The notes under the pieces were generated by a model that was given only the letters and a program-made list of their open reading frames with translations, ran no database searches and had not been told where the DNA came from. From NCBI GenBank assembly GCA_000469685.2, contig LS997562.1, positions 17,893,813-17,957,812 of the forward strand: a stretch of DNA of 64,000 nt, given 5' to 3'. This DNA is from Haemonchus contortus (Eukaryota > Nematoda > Chromadorea > Rhabditida > Trichostrongylidae). Position 1 is the stretch's first letter, and every line of letters begins with the position of its first letter. Of this stretch, positions 24,101-36,210 are shown piece after piece. The position numbers and the translations under genes were made by a program.

Positions 24101-27100
24101 AAATAGCTGCTGCAATGAATAGATATTTCCATTGTCTGTGGCGTGGAAATTGCGTTGAGAGCAATGAGGTAGTAACCGATTTTTTGTTTTTGGGATTCGC
24201 TTTAAGTCTCCCTAATCCTACCATCTACTCATTCTACGAAAGCCGGTTTTGTTTTGATTTCCTCTTTGGATACTACTGTAGCCACCCGCGGTTTACATTT
24301 CTCACACTTTATAACCAACTTTTATCATTTCCCACGTCAGATCCTTGCGTCGTTGCTTCGTTCTTGTGGAGATACTGCTCGTCAACGAATGATGGGTAAA
24401 TTCGTTGAGCATGAACACGAGAAAGTTGATCGGGCGATCGAGTTGTTCATTAAGTATAAGTGAGTTTTTTTACAATGAAGTTTGCAGCTATAGTCATGGA
24501 ATGTGCACTGATGAATGTTTAAATAGTAAGCATAGCTCAGTTGGTGGAAAATAATATCTGAGAAATATTATTTTAATCACTAATGCAATAAGACTAATAG
24601 AGCCTTGTTACGGTCAATTGATATTGGGCTCTGCTGTGGGTTGTGCGCTTCGGTTAGATCATAAGAGAACCTCGTGTACGCCAGGCTACCTTGAGCGCTA
24701 AATTCCCCAATTTATCAACTTTCTTTCTCCTTTGTTTGATTTCTGTTTCTTTTTAATTTTGACTCATAGTGCGTGTTCTGTAGTTATAAATGTCATACGC
24801 TTCTCGATTCAGGGAGAAGCTGGCAAAGTTTGAAGCTAAAAGATCTCGCAAAGAAGATAGTTCTGTTGATGAAGAAGACGTAGACAGGTATGTGACCATG
24901 TGATGCATAATGCTAGTGTACTTGTGCATATGGCTATTCACGAAACTTGGCGAGCTTTGGTATTCAGTTTATCCTTTGCCGTGAGCAGTCTTTTTGAATG
25001 TATATCAGTTCCGGCTCTGAGGCTCTATTTGAACAAGAACTGAATTTTCTTTACAAGTTGTTGCAGAACTCTATTTTACTTCTGCGTTGTACTTTCTGAA
25101 ATAATACAGGCGCATTCGTTACTAGTCATTTCAAGCTTTGGTTTGATATTGATAGTTCAGCTTCCATTAAAGTTACTCAACTCATTATGACATCAACTGT
25201 GTTATCATCGATGAAGATCTATCAGAACATTAAATTCAACAGATCCCTTAAGCCTTGCTGTTGCGAGAGGTGCACGACGTCTTATTCATTCATTTTCTCA
25301 TTCACTTCATTCTTTTGGCAATATCTAATTTCCTATTATCGAGTTGATCCCTTCCCATGCCTGCCTTAGCTTTCACTTTTCTTTCGACTATGAGCTGGTT
25401 TATTTTCTTCAGAATCGGTCCTGATTCTGCCATATAAGGCCCTTCGCATCCTATTTTTGTTTTTTGAATTGCTCTTGAGTAGTGGTCATGATCCGCATGG
25501 AAGTCAACTTACATAGGTTGCTATAAACCTCACTCCATGAGGAATTGCTAATGTTTTTTTTCCTTTAGATTTAATGACCATTTATCTGGTTATTGTCTCC
25601 CTGAGAGCAGTCTGGCTGCAGTGGGTGTGTGGCCAAGGGGTGGCACGGCCGTAGGTGTGGTCCCGGGCTAGATCGCACTTTGACGTCTAACCTCCAATCC
25701 CACTTGGTTAGGCGACATTATGACCCAAATCGTTTAGGGGAGGAAATGATTTACATTAATGGTCCGTAGTTCCCAGTTGCAGGGTGCTCATTCTGTTTCT
25801 TGTACAATTGTAAGCACTATGGCCGCTTTTTTTTTTTAATATTGCCATATTAGGCAATCATTGCTAGAGGGAAAATGATGGTGAAGGTCTTAACTATCCT
25901 GTTCCCGAGAGAGAACAACTCCCACCTAACGGTTTAAAAATTTGTACACATCCCAAATGTCGAGGTAAGTCCCGGGATCCCAGTGTCATGCATTACCACT
26001 GCGCTGGAGACGCTGAAATCATTTCTTCACCTTGTCGTATGCTTACTGATTCTCTTGCTATCATTGCCGCGGATTCTAATCCACATGAATATTCTTATTA
26101 TCCTCGTGGCTCTTTGTGGAATCTTGCATCCATCTCGTCAAACCATTTATGTATGTTGTTTTGTACGAGATTCTTCATCGTCACCATATCATTACAGGCC
26201 GTCGTTTTCCTTTGGAAATTATCGTATTTTTATTAAGCTACTCCCGTGAAATTTTGGAAAATGAATGAATTGACATTGGGTCAGACGTATTTCGAACAGC
26301 GCTGTGTTTTAGGGCTATCTTCCCCCGTTCCCTTGCTGCTTGCATAAGCTTGTTCAGCAATACTGGTAATTGAGATTTAATGATGAAAATTGCGATTTCT
26401 ATGACGTGATGTGTAGTACGGCAATTATTGTCGGTAAAGGCTGCAAGTCAATCAGACTCGGGTCATTTTCTGTTGATCTCGCATAATGTGCCCAAGATTA
26501 TTGAAAGAAACTTCCTTAGGAATTCTTTCTGGTACCAACTTCTTATTTTCGAAGTTCTCGAAAAGCTGCTTTTTTCTCATATATCTAATCAGACCAGCTC
26601 AGCGTTCCTTTTGATTTTGTGTTATTTCGTGTACGTATCCAAATTCATTTTCAACTCAAAAATCTAATTTAGCTCTCTTTCGCTTTTCAAGAAAACGAAG
26701 GGAACTCATCCAGAACTCTTCCGACGTACTTCTCTAGTTTAGCACCTATGACGATCTCTTGCATCTGTTTGTGGAGGAGTAGATTTTTTTAACTCACTTA
26801 TATCGAAATTAGTGCATTATAGACTTCTGGAATCATGTATTGCTATACTAATCCTCGCATCTATTTCCCTTCATCGGTTTTTCTTCCCTTGTTCCTCAGT
26901 ATCGCCCCAATCATTTATTATTGGTACAATTCTGATGCTTTTTCTGACGCTCGACTCGGTCTACCTCCTTATATCTTTGTCATTTCGAGTTCATCACCCA
27001 GTCATCAGATTACTACGTCTTGGTAATAATGTGGGCTCTTCGGGCTCTCGAAAACTTCTAATATAAAGCTTTCTTATTATTTTTTTTGCCGCTATCTCAA

Positions 27101-29890
27101 TTATGAGCTTGCTTCCGCACCTAGCGTGCCCTCTATTGAGTTGGTTGATTCGAAGCGTTTCCTATTAGCCGGACCACCAGCCGTAGTCAAAGTGTGAAGC
27201 ACTACTTGCCGGAATGCCTTCTTTCAATTCAAGCTCTTTGACAACTCGAACGTAGTTGACTGTTCAGAAAATCTCTACATAGTGTGAAAAAAACTCAGAA
27301 GTGCTTGTGTGTGGTTGTACTGTTTCCTTCGGATAATGTTTGGGCCTTTTCGCCGATAGCCGCCGATAGCCGAACTGGAACATCCGATTTGCTCGTGAAA
27401 GGCCTAAAACGGCTAATTTTCTTTGAATATAGGAAGCCGATCGCTCAATATTGACCCATTCATTCGAACCTGCGGCAAAGCAGGCGATCTTGGCAATACT
27501 TTTCACTATAACAAAAGCGATTTCTTCAGTTAGTTAGAAACAAGTAGCGTTTATGTAGCACGTTCGGTCTTCAATGGATATCCTTAAGAAGCCCAAACCT
27601 CACACAAATCGTCCCTGAGGAGGCCTTACAGATCTTTAATGAAAGAGTCAGGAACGTTGCTTTCTTGCCTCTTTTTTATCTGAGGCACCACCACCCCATA
27701 CCCATCATAGAAGAGTTTCAACTTCTCATGAAACTTCGGATGCAGACTCACGTGCATCGATAGATTTTTTGATTTCCGCTTTTGGCGAGCGAGGTGGATT
27801 TGTTTCTCGACGTCAATTTTTGCAAAATGTGCTTCCTTTCATATAGATGCTCTTGTACCGTTTTTGGTAACTAATTCAAGGTAGCGCCTTGTTTCCGCTA
27901 TCTTTTCAGAGCAACGCACTCGTTTCAAAGGATTTCCTTGTGCTCTTTCATCTCTTTATTGCCATTACCCACTATTTTCAATTTTATTCTTCACCGACGT
28001 GCTCCGCTTCTGACATGGCACCGTTTTTCAGCCTTTATCAACAGCCCGAAGACCCGAAGTGGCACAAAACTGTGTGCGATCAAACTTTCTCGTTGAGCTT
28101 CTGCTCATTAGACAAAAATTTCGACCGTTAATCAAAAATGACTCGGTGCTCCTGCTTAAGCTGTATGTAAATTTGCAGATTTGCGGTTCTTGCTGGACTG
28201 ATTAACACTTATCAAGTAAAAGTTTTCTGTGAAGGGGAACCCGTTATCTTCCTTTCAATGCAACTTGCTGAGCGTATAGTTGCTCGATATTTGTGTGGTT
28301 CTGCAGCCCGAAATCGCTTGATCTTTTTCAATCCGCCGATGGGAAGACCTCGCTATTTTCTCACGGGAACCAGATCCCTTCTAGTCTACTTATAATATGT
28401 ACATAACCGAGCTTCATCATCTTACTGTAGAGTCTGATAAAAACTGCAAGGGACTTTTTGATATCACAAATCATCATCAAATGAGATCGTGTCCAAAATG
28501 TGACGCAATATTAGTACAAGTCTGAGCTGGAAGGCGGTCCTGAGCTAGAAGCTTGACGCTTCATAAGTAATAACAACTGTGTCATCGTTGAATATGAGCC
28601 AGTCGTACTCATTCGATAAATTAAAGTCAACGATACTGAATTATTGAATATTTCGTCGTATATCAGTGTATAGTATAAAAAGTCCACTCATGTTCTAGAG
28701 CCTCCGTGGTTACTGTGTATGTGCGGCAAAATGATCCTTGTCATAAATAGGTAGCGAGGCGGCAAAGAATCATTTTGACTTTTTCGACAGTACGAAGGGA
28801 TGATAGTTCATAACAGTTAAGATATTGGAGCTTGCTGGACCTATTGCTTAGACGCTGGGGTTGAAACTTGTAAGATATGAAAAGGGAGAGTAAGACGATA
28901 TGAGAGGACTACGTTGGTTCGGCTTACGCGTACGCTGCGGACAGCTATACCTGACAGTACGATAGGCGATATTTATAGCGGCCTGCAAAGATATTGTATC
29001 GGAAAAAGAAGAAAGAATTTTTTGCCCCTCTTCATGTTTATAACTTCTGCCTGAAATTGGGCTCTGTAAACGGTCGATCACCCATCAACCTAATTGCGTC
29101 GTGCCATTCGAAAAGAACTTTTCAAACGGGTACTTCATCCTCATTTCTGGATGCCTGGATCGGGAGGAGCAGTACGCAATGTCTCATCCGTCCTTTCAAG
29201 GAACGCAGCTGAAAATTCCATACATGTTTTTCAAATTCTTCAAAATCGTTCATAGCTCATTCGGTGGTTGACTGGTCTAAAGACAAACTGTGTTATGCTT
29301 GAAAGACGAATATAACGGCTGTTCATTTCCTTTACTTGACCCCTTCATTAGCATTTTTCTTCTATGTATGTGGCAGTCTCGTAAAAAGGCAACGCTGAAA
29401 ACTTCAATATAAAAACAAATCATTTACTAAAATTCCGAATAGTGCCCAGTGATGACGACTGAGTCTTCACGCTTGTAAAGGCCTCACTGAAACACTGCAA
29501 TAAATTGGTTCCAACAGAGTTTGATGTGATAGGACTTCATGGAGAAACAAGTTTTTTCTTTAGGGATTACCTGGATCGTCTCGATGCTGGCCTATACACA
29601 TTACAAAACCTTTCTCTTATTCTGGCCGATGTTTGTGCGCACACCAGCTCAGCTCGGCATCGTGCGTCAAAGTTGTTCTCTATGAAGATGAAGCAGGAGA
29701 AGATCACGAAAATTCTGCTTCCGGTGAGGGTTGAGTTTGAGCTTCATCTCCTACTATGGGTCGTTTAGTTTAGTTCGTTTAGCTTCTAACGGAATATCAA
29801 GCGAACATCGGTGAAGGTGGTGATGATGAACGTCGTCGAGTGGATTTGTTGGTTGCCAAGTTAACAAAAGCTGATCGAGAGAAAGAATAA
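18166..29890 (+). CDS. CTNNBL1: Beta-catenin-like protein 1 (CTNNBL1), complete 14-exon gene
   Basis: Nuclear ARM-repeat protein that, in the known family, binds CDC5L and PRP31 as part of the PRP19 spliceosome complex. Exons: 18166-18219, 18698-18859, 18954-19055, 19113-19244, 19308-19481, 19783-19866, 20325-20444, 21711-21902, 21970-22036, 22553-22647, 24341-24459, 24813-24887, 29564-29723, 29783-29890. Every junction is GT-AG and keeps phase, giving 547 aa (human about 563). Collinear landmarks: EMHVLATQPDLYH at 107, HNALSVVEN at about 200, FDANKMYASEL at 239, GEGLQLMNLMLRE at 318, DEHEEHVCA near 386, HEKVDRAIEL near 422, YLDRLDAGLY at 461. A basic KRYR near residue 23 sits where the vertebrate NLS lies; the human acidic N-terminal stretch is mostly absent. 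The start is the first ATG after a strong U-rich acceptor and begins MASIDVTEILKG. Intron 12 is 4.7 kb. Intron 7 carries a tRNA-SINE. Identification is firm; splice choices are from reading alone. Confidence 0.95.
20690..20890 (-). mobile_element. tRNA-derived SINE in CTNNBL1 intron 7
   Basis: On the minus strand the head reads GGTGGTGTAGTGGCAAATAA (A-box-like TGGCAAATAACG) and GGGATCGAAGCCC (B-box-like), spaced as in a tRNA. The shared core GTCTAAAAGCACTGACTTGT follows. The core is shared with copies at 11405-11536 and 63420-63500. Confidence 0.65.
22648..24340. other. CTNNBL1 intron 10
   Basis: A 167-codon open frame (23896-24399) runs into exon 11 in a different frame from the conserved protein. 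It shows no domain and is taken as chance. No transposon recognised. Confidence 0.6.
24888..29563. other. CTNNBL1 intron 12 (4.7 kb)
   Basis: Large AT-rich intron between conserved exons 12 and 13. Only short frames. A possible tRNA-SINE lies at about 25615-26010. No nested gene recognised. Confidence 0.6.
25615..26010 (-). repeat. Possible tRNA-like SINE in CTNNBL1 intron 12
   Basis: Its minus-strand start reads GCGCAGTGGTAATGCATGAC then GGGATCCCGGGAC, resembling A and B boxes. The far end has CCCGGGACCACACC. The degenerate B box keeps confidence low. Confidence 0.3.
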
Positions 29891-31230
29891 TTATTTGTTG
29901 TCTCATGCTATTTCAAATCTCAGTGGACTGTTGTGGAGAACGACTTCGTATTATCAATGAACTTCTCCGGCTCATACCCTCCTTATCCAATGTCCATTTT
30001 TAGAAACAAATTACTCAGCCGTCGAGAAGCATTGTCGAATAGTAGTCGTTAATATGGCGCATGTACCTATGATTCGATTCCCTGAACTAGGATATGCTGC
30101 ACTGGTAGCTTTCAAATATTAGCCGTGATTTCTATTGATCCTCCTCGAGAAATGTGTTGCTCTATTCGGTATAATGAATGTGAGTCGCTACTCTCTTGCA
30201 TCGGCAGTTTAGCTTTTCCTATAATTTAGAGCAATGTCTCTTCGTGAATTCAAACGGGCAGTGGTTACTCGAGGGATGCTGAATTGGTGATCCCAACATG
30301 AAGTTTCAATGGTTCCATTGAATGAAGTTGTTTCCTTCTTCCGTAAAAGCAATTCGATTGTTTCCTTACATGCGTTTTTGTTGTTGGCTCTTTTATAAAT
30401 AAAGTGTAAGTTATTATTTTGAGAAAATTTGTTCCAATGTATGCGCAAGGAATCGCTGTTTCATTCTTATAGTGAGATAGCATTTGCTGTCAATATTAAA
30501 CTATTTTTTATTTCTGTGAGACGCTCGAGAAATTTTACTCTCAAAGCAAACTAAATGCTCTTCAAACCCTATGGGAAACCACCTTGGAGTCAAGGTGAAC
30601 TTGTTTCCAGGAAACAGAGTTGCATCAAAAACGTAATGGGAGTTTCTGGAAACCTTTGTTAGCCGTTATAAAGCCCTCGTTCTAGGCGTTCATAACTCAT
30701 TTTCTGATCGTGCTCCGGTAATGTCTCCTTATTTAGTGCTTCAGCTTACTTTTCACTTTGTGAGGAAGTAAATGTAATGTTCCGATGCAAAAAGTCATCA
30801 AATCTATGGGTAAAGCAAGTCGGCAAGATTTAATATAATTATATACCTCTCACTTGGCAGGTTGCAAGGATACCATGACAAGTAGAATTAATTTTTCTTT
30901 TCACGATTTTTAATCGGGACCTCTTCGGTCGTTGTAGCGTTTTTTCCCTTCAAGCTCTGACGAAGGTAAGAAGGCCGAAACGTTTGTAGAGTAAACCTGT
31001 ATAATATCGGTTATGGTACTACAAGTACCTTTGAGGGGTCTACAAACCAAAGAAGCAAAAGCAAGAACCACTGCGAAAAATCTAACTTGTTTTTTCCATT
31101 TCAGAAAAATGTTTCAGGGGTGCCGGTGCTCGCTGAAGAATGGCCATCGATGGACAGCAAAGGTATGTGGAAGACTTTTCTATTGTTATATAATAGATTG
31201 TGCATATGGATATAGAAGGACCAGTTGGGT
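29891..31230. other. Intergenic, no gene recognised
   Basis: AT-rich. A short open segment at 31125-31168 between TTTCAG and GTATGT could be an exon (VPVLAEEWPSMDSK) but has no supporting neighbours. Confidence 0.35.
30398..30403 (+). terminator. Possible poly(A) signal AATAAA downstream of CTNNBL1
   Basis: First clear AATAAA after the CTNNBL1 stop codon, about 510 bases downstream. That is longer than the usual nematode 3' UTR, so a variant hexamer nearer the stop may be used instead. Confidence 0.25.
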
Positions 31231-32330
31231 TAGCACGCTAGCGCGTGCACTACATGTCCATGACAGCTCATCTACGTTGGAGTCATACAACGCAGTGTTG
31301 GATTGTCATAATAAGATAGTTGTCACCAGATTTGAACGCTGAACCGCTTTGATAGCATACCGCTCGATATATTTCTTCTGCGAAGAATTATAAGTTGTTG
31401 AACACGGCAAGTCCACTTCATGCATCCCCATCACGAAAATTCGACTAATCCTGTTTGAATTGCCACGAAGCATTTTCTCCGCACTCTAGAACGTTTTCAA
31501 TCATAGTTATGAATTCTCGATCGTAGCCCCGCTTGCCCCTTCGCAAACTCGGGTCAAGTCCGGTACTTGATCACATTTCTTCCCTTACCTCCACGTTTTT
31601 CCCGCGTTCTAGAACATTTTTGAACAGGGATGAATTTTTGTCACTAACTTTGCCACGGCCGCCCACTTTGGTGCAAACCACGCCCACTTTGTAGTTTTGA
31701 CCCCAAACCTTTTATAGACTCCAACCACTTCTTTCCCGCGTTTTGGAACGTTTTTGAACGGAGTTATGTTCTTTCGGTCTTAGCCCCGCCCACCTTAGTG
31801 CAAGCCCCGCCCACTTCAAAGGTTCGACACCATTTCTTCTACAGCCTTTAGCCACATACTTTTCACGTTGTGGAGCGTTCCCGAACAGAATTATGAACTT
31901 TTTCGAAGAAGACCTAACATTTGAATGCCCACGCCTCGTCCACTGTGGGCGGGGTTTTAACATGTTTACATATGCCCTGCTCGCATAAGGCCTTGCACGC
32001 TTCGCTTATTTTTTCTTGGCCTCCACGCTCCCGATGAGTTGAGTTATGATCTTATGTGGTAAGTACCGCCCACTGCGGGAGCGCTCCGCCCACCGCCGGT
32101 GAGTCTTTTACTTCACTTGTTGACCCATCCATCACCTTTGTCCATTTTTCCCGGCGTCTGGGCTGTTTGAAACCTAATTCAGAGATTTTGCTAAGGGCAG
32201 CCCACTGTCGTGCATGTGTCGCCCCTGTGGGCGGAGCTTCGCGTGTCGAACCAATTAATTGCAAGATCGTGGCCTTCGTCATTCTACGTTTGTGTAACCA
32301 ACTATTGAGTTACGGCGCAAATGCCTTTGC
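31231..32330. repeat. CGCCCAC-type interspersed repeat family
   Basis: Diverged tandem units of about 120 bp: TTCCCGCGTTTTGGAACG, TTTTTGAACGGAGTTATG, TAGCCCCGCCCACCTTAGTG. At least five copies lie between 31440 and 32240. The leading part (CTAGCGCGTGCACTACATGT, TCATCTACGTTGGAGTCATA) recurs at 63715-63820, followed by the same GCCC-CC units, so the two loci carry the same element. Confidence 0.65.
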
Positions 32331-34379
32331 CATAGCTTTTTCAGTCGATGAATCTTCACGAAGTCAGTAAGCGTGGCTGTACAGTATGACTTCACAGATA
32401 CAACACATCCAAAAAATCCTTTGTACTCCGAGCGGGGCGCGTTAACGAAATTATGATATATTCATCTTTTCATCGCACCCTGCAGGTAGCGGTTATACAT
32501 AGACTGCAGGGAAGTTATTATGGGCACTTCTTGAAGTTTAGTATGGAATCATTGACTGACTTGAACACTTTACATAATGCTGTCAAGAATAGTTGGTTAC
32601 TAAAAAGGTGGAGCCATAAATATACAGAAGTGCTAGTGTTAGCTCGTGAATCTCAGTCAGCTGCTTAATTGAATTTCAAGATCATCACGTTTCTTCCTAG
32701 TGCTACAGTATCCTGAAACTATTGAACCTTTCCTATTCACTAAGAAATACCCAGCCATGCTAATATATGTTCTACGTGAAAGCGTTTACCGCAAATGTGA
32801 AAGAAATGACGAAAAAACTATTGGAAAATCGATGGTCGTTATGTGTTCCAGCGTTGGTCTACCTCGTTTCTTGATATGCGCTTCGCAATCGACTTCCATT
32901 CACAATCGTAGCGGCGTTGTGATTACGTATGCAACTTTTACAAGCCTTGCGGTGGCTAGACGATATACAATTCAGTACTATCATCCTTCCAGCTGTTCAG
33001 GGAAATCAATATGAAGATGAATTCAATGCTGAATAGTTTTCTTTTCCTCCGTTTTTCTCCATGATTTAGTCTGAAATAGGTGTAAATTAGGTAATAATGA
33101 GCTTTCAACTTTAGTTAGGTCTGATTTACTGCATCATTATATAGCTTTGGGAGTCGAAATGGATCAGCCTGCAGTAGACGATTTGGAGGGTGGTTTTAAA
33201 AGATTTTGGTCGAACCCGACTAAAATAAAACTGAAGAGTAAAACTTTTTCAAGTATGCTTTGAAGGTGTTGCACATTGGAGGCTAAGATTTACTTAGGAT
33301 TTAGATTCAAGATTTACTTCGGTAGGCAGCCCACAAGCAGGGATTCAGCAGCTGTATTTGCTGTGGTTATGATATTGGTTCTTGAATCGAGAAATGCATC
33401 TCTATACCAATAGCGAGTGAATGACGCACCCACTTGTCCGACACTCGAAAAGGCGAAAAGGAACACTAATAAAAGTCGAGGATAGGCAGTTAAAAGGAGA
33501 ACTAGTTCTCGAAAAATTTGTTACAAACAACTATCTCGAGCTTTTGGAAGTGCTTACGCCCCCGCAAGACGAGTCAATTCTAGGGGTAGTAGATGTGAAA
33601 TTTTTTTTACATAGGTTGTTTTCGAAAAATGCACAAAAAGTGTGATTTACAGGGAGAGAATTGAATTTATTAGTAGTTTTCAGAAATTAGCAATGTTTTT
33701 CTTAGCCCACTTTATAGTGTTATTTGGTTACTGCAAATCCATTAAATGCAAAAAATTCCGAGTAAAACTAATAATCGCGAAAAACAACCGATGAGAAGGG
33801 TACTATCCACCGTTGAGCCACTTGTCCCACGCGAACAAGAAAGCGTGGCTCACTGTGGAGCCGCGCTGTCGTCAAGGGTTAAAAAGCTCTCCAGATTAGT
33901 AAACGCGTATTACAAAGAAGTCGAGTAATAACGATTTTGATGGATCCATATCTCTCATCTATTAACAGTCTAATTCTAAATATTAGTAGTTCACTACATT
34001 CATAGAAGACCATGGGTAACAACTCCGTTTTTCTTCCTCCCTTAACATTTTTGTTCTATTATGCTTGCATCATCCATTGGTATGGTTCTTTTGCACTTTT
34101 CAATCCTTATAAGCCTGACTGATTTAAGTTTCCCCTTCAGGTTTTTGTTTGTTTTCCAAGTTGATGAATATACCTTTACCAACTGTCCAATAACACCGGA
34201 CCAGTAATGAGTTTCCATGGAAAAGGTCCATGTTCTAATCAGACGGTAGTGCGTTTGATCGAAAGATGAAGCAAGCGTATACTTTTTGCTCTTGCGTAGT
34301 CTACTGACTTGAATTTCATTGCTCTGGGCTTGCGAAATTCCAGAGATTGAGGATAGTGTAGTTGCAGACTGTAGTATCA
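32331..34379. other. Intergenic/5' flank of chk-2, unassigned open frames
   Basis: Open frames on + at 32453-32668, 33421-33645 and 33746-33928 have protein-like composition (for example LSSRVKKLSRLVNAYYKEVE) but no domain I recognise. Transposon remnants or upstream chk-2 exons are both possible. Confidence 0.3.
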
Positions 34380-35785
34380 CTTGTATCACCTGCACTCCCA
34401 TTGATCGTCGATTTTCTCCACCGGGTGCGAGTGACGTCTCCATTCGTATCTGTCGCGAACCAGATTGGCCCATTGAATTGTTCTCGCTTCAGGGACACGA
34501 GACCGAGCACTCCTTTCGTGAAGGAGTCTGACCACCTCGTTGGTGGCTATCCAGATGTTCGCTTGACGTCCCGAGGGATCCAGTCCGTAACCGCCCTGGT
34601 CCACCGGTCATCACTATATCGCATAACGTGTCCAGCCTACTTGATCTTGATCTTCAGTTTCTTGGCGTAATCAACGGCACCCCTCATCTTCATTCGATGA
34701 AGGGATTCGGAAATCCGGATTCCCTTCTGCACTTGCGTGTACAGGGCCAGCATTCCGTCGAGCATCGAGCAACTACTTTTCAACTTGAGCAACAGGAATG
34801 ACACTAACTGCTGCATGCTCATCCTGCATAGAGTCCAAGTCTGAGGCGTATGCCAATGCAGGAAGGACCACAGTATCGAAAAGGTGAGCACGGAGCCGGA
34901 TGGTCTCCCTTTTCTTCACTACTCCCTCGATGTTCTTGAATGCTCCCCACGCCGCGCGTTTCCGTTTGCTCAGTTCCGGAGCTATGTCGTTCATCATGTT
35001 GACCTCTCGACCTAGATACTTATAGCTGGAGCATTTAGAGATATTCGTTCCGTTCAGCTTGAAAGGAGACCAGGTATCATTCCGTTTCGCATGAACATAA
35101 TCTTGCTGGGTTCAGTCGTAACCTGATCTTTCCACAAACGTTGTCGAATTCTGCCAGCATTTGTTAAGCTTGCTCGGTTTTCAGTGTTGTAAACACGATG
35201 TCATCTGCAAAACGGAGATGGTAAAAGTAGCGGCCGTCGACCTTCACTCTCGTGCTTTCCCATTCCATATGACGTATGACTTTCTCAAGAGCGTCCCTGA
35301 GAGTTCGGGAGAGATGGTATCGTATTTGTGGTATCAAAGGCTTTCTTTAGATCTATGAACGTAAAACATAACGGCATTTTGAACTCCCGCGATACTTCAG
35401 TGAGTCTTGTAACGGTGTGGATGTGATCGTTTGTACTGAACCCTCTCCGGAACCGTGTTGCTCGCATGGCTGTCATTCGTCTAATATTCTGCCGATCCTG
35501 TTAATAATGACTCGTGTGAAGAGTTTGTAGATTACGGACAGGATAACTGGGCGATAATTGCCGATGCCGTCTGGATCCCTCTTCCTATACAGCAACACGG
35601 TTTTGCTAGTTCTCCACATAGTGGGCACTTTGCATTGCGACAGGTACCGCGTGAAAAGCCGAGCCAGAAAGTTTACAATGACTGGCGGAAGGCTCTTTAG
35701 ATGTTTTGCTTTGATCTTGTCGGGACCGGGTGCCATATCTTCCTTATCGGCGTGATGGCAGACTTTAGTAGTAGACATAACTAAG
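34380..35785 (-). mobile_element. RTE retrotransposon fragment, copy E (reverse transcriptase only)
   Basis: From 35785 downwards: DKIKAKHLKSLPPVIVNFLA, KTVLLYRKRDPDGIGNYRPV, then RRGFSTNDHIHTVTRLTEV and FIDLKKAFDT (RT block with its aspartate intact). A gap follows, then RKRAAWGAFKNIEGVVKK and the C-terminal end WANLVRDRYEWRRHS stopping at 34386. No endonuclease, and the palm FADD block was not found. Truncated and internally deleted. Confidence 0.85.
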
Positions 35786-36079
35786 AATCGCTCTGCAACT
35801 ACAGTATAACCTGAGCCGTCGTCCCCTCCCCTCTAAGTGTAAATCATATGTGAGAATTCCTAATTATTCGTTTGTGTGAGCTAGCAACACTCACTGCTCA
35901 AATGGTGAAGGTAGTCCCTTGCCGCTATCAGCGTCGCTCTGTCAATTCTTGTAATCTAAATATTTTTTCATAATATAGTGAGTGAATGTGATTTGAGTTC
36001 ATTCACAGCTCGAATGCTCAGATTGTTTTCGAAACTTTACATTGCATTTTACTTGATGTTTATTTTGTTATTGTTTCAG

Positions 36080-36210
36080 TTACACCCACGACACACAACC
36101 TTTGGACAGAGACACGTCAGTGCCGTCATCAAGCGCCTCATCTTCGTCAACACTGATACGCCCGTCTTATGCTAAGCTGGAGTCGCTAATGGATCTTGTT
36201 CCATCGATAG
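36080..36210 (+). CDS. chk-2: Likely chk-2 N-terminal exon (TQ motif, Ser-rich, start of FHA)
   Basis: Open exon between a TTGTTTCAG acceptor and a GTATGT donor; phase 2 in, phase 1 out. The frame gives HDTQPLDRD, a run SSSASSSS and then YAKLESLMDLVPSI. The TQ/Ser-rich tract matches the CHK2 regulatory N-terminus, and YAKLESL resembles the WARLWAL stretch that opens the human CHK2 FHA domain. The RTE copy at about 36222-39230 begins just 12 bases past its donor. The exon before it, needed to supply two bases and the start codon, was not identified. Confidence 0.65.

Noticed and set aside
23896..24399. 167-codon open frame overlapping CTNNBL1 exon 11
   Set aside because: In exon 11 it is in a different frame from the conserved ARM protein; composition is intron-like (Phe/Tyr/Leu-rich).
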